DNA from: Selaginella moellendorffii | Lineage: Eukaryota > Streptophyta > Lycopodiopsida > Selaginellales > Selaginellaceae | Direction of reading: 5' to 3' | Assembly: GCF_000143415.4 (NCBI RefSeq) | Contig: NW_003314270.1 | Location: forward strand, 470,527 to 534,526 | DNA length: 64,000 bases | Shown: piece after piece, positions 57,626 through 64,000 of the stretch | How the letters are laid out: every line of letters begins with the position of its first letter | Position numbering within the stretch: the first letter of the stretch is position 1 | Made by a program: the position numbers and the translations under genes | The notes under the pieces: generated by a model | What the model was told of the DNA's origin: nothing | Databases searched by the model: none | What the model saw: the letters and a program-made list of their open reading frames with translations, nothing else

Positions 57626-59301
57626 GAGGAACGCTTTTGCAACTGAAAGGATACATCAGGATGTCCTTCTGACTTCAACGTGATACGACTTTGTCCAGCA
57701 CCATAAATCCCTTTTATATACTTGTTGAAGAAATCCATACCAAACACCATCTGAAAATCTGGTATCTTCAACACTACCAAGTCCACTCTTTCTTTCCACT
57801 TGGATATCTTTATTGGAACATCACTCACAAACTTTCTGGCTACTTGCCCACCTTCCGCAAACCGGAAGTGCATAGGCGACATTTGCTCAGCATTCAATCC
57901 TAACAACTTAACTAAGTCTTCGGATATCACGCTGTGCGTAGCTCCCGTGTCAATCATCACTCGGATTCGGTGTCCACGGACAAAGCCTACCAGATACATT
58001 AACGGATCAGTATTTGCATTGACTGCAAGAAAAGCTTGAGGAAAGCAACGAAAGTTACTCACCTCTTCTTCCTCATAGTCTGCATTGACCAATTCGTCAA
58101 CCCCTTCAGCTTCACCATCACCGTCTTCCCTCATGACATTAACCCGAGACCTTGTCTTATGCTTGTTGGGACATTCCGAGGACCTATGTCCCGACTCTCC
58201 ACAATGGAAGCAATGACCCACACTACCCGTTCCGCTAGGAGCAGGTTTTGCAGGTTGCTGCTGCTTGTACCCACCAGGAGGAGGAACAGAGGACCTAGGA
58301 CCAGAAGAAGCTGCTGGTGGTCTCCAACCACCACCACCTTTATTCACCGTAGCTTGTGAGCCCCCAGGGCGGTACCTACTTTCCACCCTTTGTTTCCGAT
58401 CACCTTGCTTATTCCCAGAATTCCTATTTTTATCCGAGTTACCAGCATAAGGTTGCTGATATTGTTCCATGAGCGAGTGACTAAAGGCAACTTGCTGTGC
58501 TGCCTCCTTACACTCCAAGTAAGTCTTCGGCTTAAACTTCAAAATCTCATTGCGAGAAAATGAACTTAAACCCTCTAGAAAATAACTCCGAGCATCTTCG
58601 TCACTCATGTTTGCAATCATAATGCGCTTCTGAGCAAACGCATTAACGTAATGCATAAGGTCCCCTCGCTGCTTTAACCGCCGCAGCTCCGCGCGAAGTC
58701 TTAGACCAAGATCGTCCGGCAAGTATTCCTTACGGATACGAGACCGCATCTTGGTCCAACTTCTAGTCTGCCCTTTTTCAGCACACACCTGGCGCCACCA
58801 AGTTTTGGCATGATCGGTGAGAAAGGATTGCGCGCACGCAACTTTCGTACGATCATCTACGTCTGCCGCTATGAAGTAGTTCTCCATATCGTAGACCCAG
58901 TCTTCCAAAACCTGATAGTCCCGCATGCCTCTGAAATTGGGTGGTTTTGGAGGCTTGAACTTTGAAACTCGTGCAACCGGGGGCGGCTGCAGAACTTCAT
59001 CGTCCTCAGAACTTGAAGAGGAATCCGGTTGCTTAGGCTTTGCTGGTTTAGCTGCCTCAGCTTCTTTCTTCCTCTTCTTGTTCTCCTTCTTTAATTTGCG
59101 AATCTCCTTTCGCAAATTCTCAATCTCGACTTCCTGAGCCGTACGCTGCAACGCCACAGCATTTGGCTCTTCCTCTTCCGACTCAGCCTCTGCCTCTTCC
59201 GCAGCATCTCTAGCAGGAGTTTCCTCCTCTCGATTCGCCCGTCTAGAGGTTTCAGCGTCATCAGCACGGTTCCGTTTCACCATCCCGCTAGCTGCATGCA
59301 T
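57622..59301 (-). CDS. gag: gag-protease part of copy D, truncated
   Basis: From ATG 59,299-59,301, the same start as copy C. It encodes gag, the CCHC knuckle and the aspartic protease DTGA motif, then stops at 57,622-57,624 inside the replaced block. About 559 codons. The capsid and protease should be intact, so this copy could supply gag but not pol. Confidence 0.85.
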   Translation of the reverse strand: MHAASGMVKRNRADDAETSRRANREEETPARDAAEEAEAESEEEEPNAVALQRTAQEVEIENLRKEIRKLKKENKKRKKEAEAAKPAKPKQPDSSSSSEDDEVLQPPPVARVSKFKPPKPPNFRGMRDYQVLEDWVYDMENYFIAADVDDRTKVACAQSFLTDHAKTWWRQVCAEKGQTRSWTKMRSRIRKEYLPDDLGLRLRAELRRLKQRGDLMHYVNAFAQKRIMIANMSDEDARSYFLEGLSSFSRNEILKFKPKTYLECKEAAQQVAFSHSLMEQYQQPYAGNSDKNRNSGNKQGDRKQRVESRYRPGGSQATVNKGGGGWRPPAASSGPRSSVPPPGGYKQQQPAKPAPSGTGSVGHCFHCGESGHRSSECPNKHKTRSRVNVMREDGDGEAEGVDELVNADYEEEEVSNFRCFPQAFLAVNANTDPLMYLVGFVRGHRIRVMIDTGATHSVISEDLVKLLGLNAEQMSPMHFRFAEGGQVARKFVSDVPIKISKWKERVDLVVLKIPDFQMVFGMDFFNKYIKGIYGAGQSRITLKSEGHPDVSFQLQKRSS

Positions 59302-59474
59302 GCCTCTATCAGTAACTGAACATGCATACAACGTCCTTACCGAATGGTGCAATCCAACTAATCCTACACAGGTCGCTTCAGATCTACTAGAAAAGTCTCT
59401 GCGTATGCAACTTGAGTCAGAAAATCCGACAAAAGTTGGATAGAAATCGCTGAGACAATCCCTCGGCTTCGTAA

Positions 59475-59670
59475 TGTAGCGCACCTGAATTTGGAGCCGA
59501 ACTCCAAGCCCGTTGCGCTACGAAACGAGGGTCCGGTACAATCCCACGAGCACCAGCTCCCCGTATCCAGCACCTGCACGCAAAATGGTGTCAAACGGAG
59601 TCTGGCACAATTTTGGCATACCGGTGGCCTAACGCGAGAAGGAGGGTACTCCTACATTTGGAACCCCCCA
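59475..59670 (-). repeat. Chromovirus LTR 3, truncated and internally deleted
   Basis: Matches the first 178 bp of LTR 2, then the 18 bp around TACATTTGGAACCCC; the rest is missing. It meets the plus-strand LARD LTR at about 59,671-59,674, forming an inverted LTR junction. Confidence 0.88.
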
Positions 59671-60675
59671 CAATGTGACTTCAGGTATCGAAAGTTACCT
59701 GTCGGCTAGTCCTTACGGACACTCTTACCTTACTGCCACGATGGCAGGAGGTCGGTATTGCTGGTTCCCTTTATTAGCCCCTCTTGTTCAAGTGTTAGTT
59801 TACTGGGCTTAGCACCTGTACTTAGCCAGATGGACATAAGGTAGGAACTCCTATGTGTTTCTAGCTGAGCATACTCGGCCTGGCTTTTAGTTCTCTTTTG
59901 CTCTGTCTTGCACTGGCTTGACAAGAACCCTCGCGTATTGAGATTGGTCCCTCAATATCGCTGGATGATAGCTTACCGTGTCTGCCAAACACCCTCGCTA
60001 TCATGCCCTTTGTGTTAGTCTCATTTTGGTCCCAAATGCTATTTATGGAAAGTGTCCAGATTTGCTCATTTGGCATATCTACGGAATGTAGAGATTGGCC
60101 TGAACACAATGGTGTTTGTCCCGTGTCCAAATTCGCAATCTAAGGACATTCCATATTTAGTAAGTTTCGAGCTTGTCCCAGAGACTAACTCTTGATACTA
60201 AGGGAGGCTTGGGGTGAAAGCCCAAAGCGTGTGTTCCTCAAGGGGGGGGGGCTATGGGGGGTTCCAAATGTATAGTAGGGATAGTGGGTAGGTCGGGCAT
60301 GGCCGACCAACCTGAGGCATAGTCTAGCTCCCGCTTGCGTGCTTGTCCTTGTTCTGCGTCCGGCTTGGGTCTAAGCCCAAGTTCCATTCCATGCTAGTTG
60401 GTGGAGTACCCATATCCTCACGTTAGGCCACCGGTATGCCGAAATAGCGCCAGACTCCGTTTGGCTCCGTTTTGCGTGCTGGTCCTGGCATTGGTATGCT
60501 GGTTGCTCCAGGACTGTTCCAAGTCGCTCCGGGCTCCTGTCCCCTCGCTCCTTGGGCTATATGCTCGGGAGTTGCTCCGTGGTCCGGTTTCATCACTCCT
60601 TGGCGTCACGCTTGGGAGTTTGGCACCGTTCCTTCGTTCAGTGGCCCAAGGCCCTGAACCTCGGGTTACTATGGA

Positions 60676-60722
60676 CACGTGGCACGGACACGTGGTATGT
60701 GACACGTGGCATTTGTCACGTG
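60676..60722 (+). promoter_or_regulatory. Four CACGTG G-boxes spaced 13-14 bp
   Basis: CACGTG at 60,676, 60,689, 60,703 and 60,717, most within ACACGTGGCA, and a fifth at 60,796 near the LTR end. G-box/ABRE elements bind bZIP and bHLH factors. In the older element B the same sites read CATGTG or CACATG. Confidence 0.8.
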
Positions 60723-60755
60723 GCACAAAGAGGGTTTAGGTTCCGCTTCGTGGTG

Positions 60756-60784
60756 TTATCCTATGGTAAATCACCATAGGATAA
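60756..60784 (+). repeat. 12-bp perfect hairpin near the LTR end
   Basis: TTATCCTATGGT (60,756-60,767) and ACCATAGGATAA (60,773-60,784) flank AAATC. The hairpin also shows, with substitutions, in elements A and B. In the RNA it would lie in U5, 24 nt before the LTR end. Confidence 0.9.
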
Positions 60785-60810
60785 AGGGTCAAAACCACGT
60801 GCGCTACATT

Positions 60811-60821
60811 TGGTATCAGAG
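60811..60821 (+). other. Primer-binding site, initiator tRNA-Met type
   Basis: TGGTATCAGAG begins 2 nt after the LTR end and is complementary to the 3' end of plant initiator tRNA-Met, as in many plant LTR elements. Confidence 0.88.
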
Positions 60822-63800
60822 AATGAGTCTCAGCGAGTACTATTCAATGAGATTGGGCAACTAGTCTTGTTGCATACGCAGAGATGAAAACGATGATCCG
60901 AGTGGGTACACGTTTGGGTGCAAAGGCTTCGCAATTGGTTCCTTGGGTATGGATATTGTTACCTTGTTGTACCTTATGATGTGAGCTTGCGCTTGGGCTC
61001 ATAGGATGGTTTGGAGATGTTCCGTTTGCACGAGTTTGAGCTTGAGCTCGTGAGTGAGGCACATTAGCAACTCGAGGTTACACTTTGAGTTGGCAGGATT
61101 AATGTTAGCCTATCGTTGGTTCCATGAGTTGTTCCATGTACCATGGGTGAAAGCAAACCTCCCTGGGTTTGCTATGAGTGGCAAATAGGCTGGTCCGTAG
61201 CTGTTTAGCACGGCACTAGTGGATCCTTCCTAGGTATGATTATAAGTGGATCAATCAAGACTGTAGGGAATAGTCTATTGGTTCAAGTAATCATTGCCGT
61301 GCTCTCTCATAAACTTTTCTTGGGTTGAACTGAAGGCAGTGCGAAAGCAAGCTTGAGGTTTGGTCAAAGATGAGACCGAAAAGAGAGTCATCGGGGACGG
61401 AGGATCAAATACGTAAATCATTTTCTCTTCTTGGAGAAATGATTTGCAATGAGGTGTTAACTCATTGCTTGTGTTCACATTATGCAATCAAGAGTCCCTA
61501 CCTTGATGCATGTTGGAAGTGATGGTCTTACAAGTGGTGAGTTATGGGATGGATAGTGGTGAAACACTAAACCATTTTTGTCTAGACTCGCTATTGGAAG
61601 ACTTGGGTTGCAATGCTCAATTCTTTTCTGGGGAACCTTGCTATTGCTCCTTGAGTGGCTTGGTGTTGGATTAGTGTTGAGTTTGGTTGGAAAGAGAGTG
61701 GCATGAGCTTGTCCGTGTTGTGAACAAAAGTTAGTGGTGTTGGGTGTTGTAAATCTCTATCGGTGGAGTGTGGCATTTATGTTGCATTTTGTCGAATCGA
61801 GTTGGCATTTGATACTCACATAAACGTTTGAAGTAATGACATAAGCCTTGCTCATTGCGTTACTCAATTGATGATCAAGACATTGTGATTTATATCATAT
61901 CCATGTGATAATGAGCAATGTGTTTACGAAGTTGCTTGGGTAAATGATGATCAACCCCAAAGTGGTTGATGGAGAAGCTAGTCTACTTGCACAAAGTAGC
62001 ATTGTAGTAGCTTTGACTGGATTCTCGCTGGTGGTCCATTATGCTAAGCTTATGTTGGTACCTTGTTTCCTTGAGGGTTTGCCCATAAGGTGTTGGGAAT
62101 GGGTTGTAGCATTCATTTGCTATAGCTCATCTGTTGATCCGTTAGCACTTGGAGTAGATTATTGGATGGAGAAGGTGTGAGGTTGATGCATTGACATCGC
62201 TAGCACTTGTGTTAGTGGAAGTGGCATTGTTGATTCGAGTGATGAGGAATTTTCCTTAGAGCTTGATTTTCCATGTCATTTTTCTTGTTAGTGTTTTGGC
62301 TTCACATTGGATCTTGAAGGTGATTGAAGAAGAGTGTTAGTGCAATATGGATATCCGAAGATGTGGTCTTCGTGATCAAGCCTTGGATGTTCATTTTGCA
62401 CTTTGCGGATGTCGGTGTTGGATATTGGAAAAATGGGCAAAGATGTTCGATGCTTAAGCATATTGATGGATCATGAGAATTTGTGTTGAGGTGAACCTAT
62501 GTGAAGTTGTAGGTAGGAGGAAGTTGGTTGAGTCTTGAAAGTTTGCAATCCTGGACTGAGAGTCATTCTTTCTCTAGGATGGGAAATTTTCCACAAATTT
62601 TCTTAGACTTCTCCAATGGCTGATCTGTTGGTCACTTTGCTCGAAAACCATTCCGTTTTCGTAAGCCAGTACAAACTAGTGAAGGGGTTGGAGTTGACTT
62701 CGGTTGGCTTAGATCTTAGTAGGTAGTTTGTAAGATGCGACCCGAAAGGGATGCTAACTTTTGGGGCTAGAGCAATTGAGTTGGATAGAGTCTGGAGTTG
62801 GTGTAGAAAAGTGGCTGTTGTGCTTTTCTAAGAAAGGTGACCCTTGTGCCTTTCTTTTGTAGCATTGTGCTTGGTGGCAGTTTGCACCTTGTATTACGTT
62901 AGACTCTATGAGAGTAGTGAGCTCTCACTGATCTTGACTTGGTCTTGGTGGCTGCACCTTGGCTGAGGATGGTGATGTCCAACTTAGTTGTTTGAGGTTA
63001 AGATGTTGGTACCTGTACTATAGCTTTGTCTATGAGGAGGTTGTGTACCGATATGAGTTCATCTCATGGTCTTCACTTTCGTTTCGGCTGAGTGTTGATC
63101 ATGCATAGCTAGCCTCTTCAAGGCATGCTCAGAGCTAGTGGCTAAATGTTTGAGTGAGCTTATTGCGGTTGAGTTGGATTCGGGTGGTCATTTAGTTTGT
63201 GCTTGTCTATGAACTTTTATCTCGTACCTGGGGTATTATGTTCATGTTGGACAAGTATGTGACTTGATGATATGAGTTGGTGTTTGGGTCTTGTGAACGT
63301 AAGTTGAAGAGTGATTGTTAGTTGCTTTGCGACTAGTGATTACTTGTAGACTTCATCAAGGACAATTGACACTTGCTTTGCTCGATGATGATTTAGCAGT
63401 GATGGGCTTGCTTTACCGGATGGTGTTGCGGAGGATCGTGTCGTTAGACTTGCATAGGTTTTCTATGTTAGTATATCGATTCTATCTCTGTCGATATCAT
63501 TTGGTTACGTTTAGTCTGTGGTGTTGGATTTCATTGAGTCTTGGATGTGGTGATTCACTCTTTGATGAAATGTTATCTGTAACTGAGTATTGCTGAAGGA
63601 TTGGTCTCGGATACTAAGTAAAGTATCTTTGACCTGATTAGCTTAGTTGCTAGGAAGTTTTGAGTGGTGATTCACTTGTGCTTTCTTCTAGCTTTGTTAT
63701 GGTGTTAATGGCATTGAAGTGATGCCTTATCGTTGATATTATTGATGTTGAGATTTGAGTGAAATGAGATGTCTCTCCGCAAGATTGATGTCGAGTTTCG

Positions 63801-64000
63801 TTAGTCTTGATGAAGATAGTGTTGATGATTTGGCTGTAGCTTTGTGTTGTTGGCATTCGTGCAATTGCTAATTAGCAACTGCATTGACGTTCAAATGAAC
63901 TGAGTGGCAAGTTTGGGTTAGTTGTGTTCTAGACGAGATTGCTTAGTTGAGGTTGAGCTTTAGCTTTTCCTTGAAAAGTGATTTAGTCGTGGACAATGCT
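60822..64000 (+). other. Non-coding internal region of element E
   Basis: No gag or pol frame in 3.2 kb; the longest ORFs (61,944 and 63,315, 78 and 93 codons) have no retroviral motifs. It is collinear with the inverse of 3,860-7,030. Richer in CpG and GC than the element B copy, which fits lower age. Confidence 0.8.

Larger units (their letters stand above)
53030..59670 (-). mobile_element. Element D: second chromovirus copy, with truncated outer LTR
   Basis: Internal region 53,947-59,474 is the same length as that of copy C (5,528 bp) and near-identical. The outer LTR starts at 59,475 and is cut: about 59,652 jumps across some 125 bp to TACATTTGGAACCCC, then ends at 59,670 against the inverted LARD LTR. 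The LTR-internal-LTR-internal-LTR layout points to unequal homologous recombination or replication-linked tandem formation. Confidence 0.9.
59671..60808 (+). repeat. 5' LTR of element E
   Basis: Starts at TGTGACTTCAGGTATCG (missing the TGTCGCGAA head) and ends GTGCGCTACA. About 1,138 bp, similar throughout to 7,040-8,159. It includes a poly-G run near 60,242-60,259, a G-box cluster at 60,676-60,722 and a 12-bp hairpin at 60,756-60,784. Confidence 0.9.
59671..64000 (+). mobile_element. Element E: LARD-type retrotransposon, 5' part
   Basis: 5' LTR at 59,671-60,808, primer site at 60,811-60,821, then a non-coding internal region to the window end. It aligns with element B in opposite orientation but is much less decayed (CpGs retained). 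The first about 10 bp of the LTR are lost at the junction with LTR 3. The 3' LTR would lie to the right of the window. Confidence 0.88.

Overview
The window is plant nuclear DNA, most likely from a lycophyte such as Selaginella moellendorffii. This is inferred from intron-rich genes whose introns are mostly about 47-83 bp, a plant tRNA-His(GUG), plant-type TTTAGGG telomere repeats, and plant gene families (a CLE peptide, an NPF transporter, a BTR1/Nova-like KH protein and MSH4). No database search was possible, so the species is an inference.

Layout: 1-9,076 is nested LTR retrotransposon DNA. A decayed plus-strand element is interrupted by a minus-strand non-coding LARD-type element (883-8,159) with a perfect 5-bp target duplication, TACTG. 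9,077-13,480 holds fossil LTR-element fragments. 13,950-22,300 is a compact gene island: a small signal-anchor/coiled-coil protein (+), a plastid-type UPF0301/AlgH protein (-), a three-KH RNA-binding protein (+) and a 24-exon MSH4 (+). A minus-strand F-box/propeller-like gene follows (22,350-23,300), then a decayed fragment of MSH4. 23,660-28,050 is AT-rich and repeat-derived. 28,200-36,400 is a second gene island: a hypothetical minus-strand ORF, a CLE peptide gene, tRNA-His, an unrecognised gene with apparent frame breaks, and a six-exon NPF (NRT1/PTR) transporter. 36,400-41,200 is gene-poor with gypsy fossils.

41,200-45,960 holds a DUF7869-like transposase-type gene with three in-frame TAG codons. 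It is surrounded by at least 12 copies of a roughly 22-bp palindromic motif and is probably a poorly described DNA transposon. 46,585-59,670 is a tandem Ty3/gypsy chromovirus array (LTR-internal-LTR-internal-truncated LTR; 917-bp LTRs, 6,445-bp period) with two nearly identical internal regions. It abuts, head to head, a plus-strand LARD (59,671 to window end) of the same family as the one at 883-8,159. LARD and chromovirus share most of the LTR, the polypurine tract and about 450 bp of 3' internal sequence. They differ in U5, primer-binding site and body, as expected of a non-autonomous/autonomous pair.

The host genes do not form a pathway: MSH4 acts in meiotic crossover formation, BTR1-like in RNA binding, UPF0301 probably in the plastid, CLE in cell-cell signalling and NPF in membrane transport. 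The most unusual signals are the palindrome-flanked DUF7869 element with TAG-only breaks, the LARD/chromovirus pair with its structured U5 and no obvious tRNA primer site, a UAG that separates the integrase core from the chromodomain, and a 24-bp length-preserving block replacement between the tandem copies.
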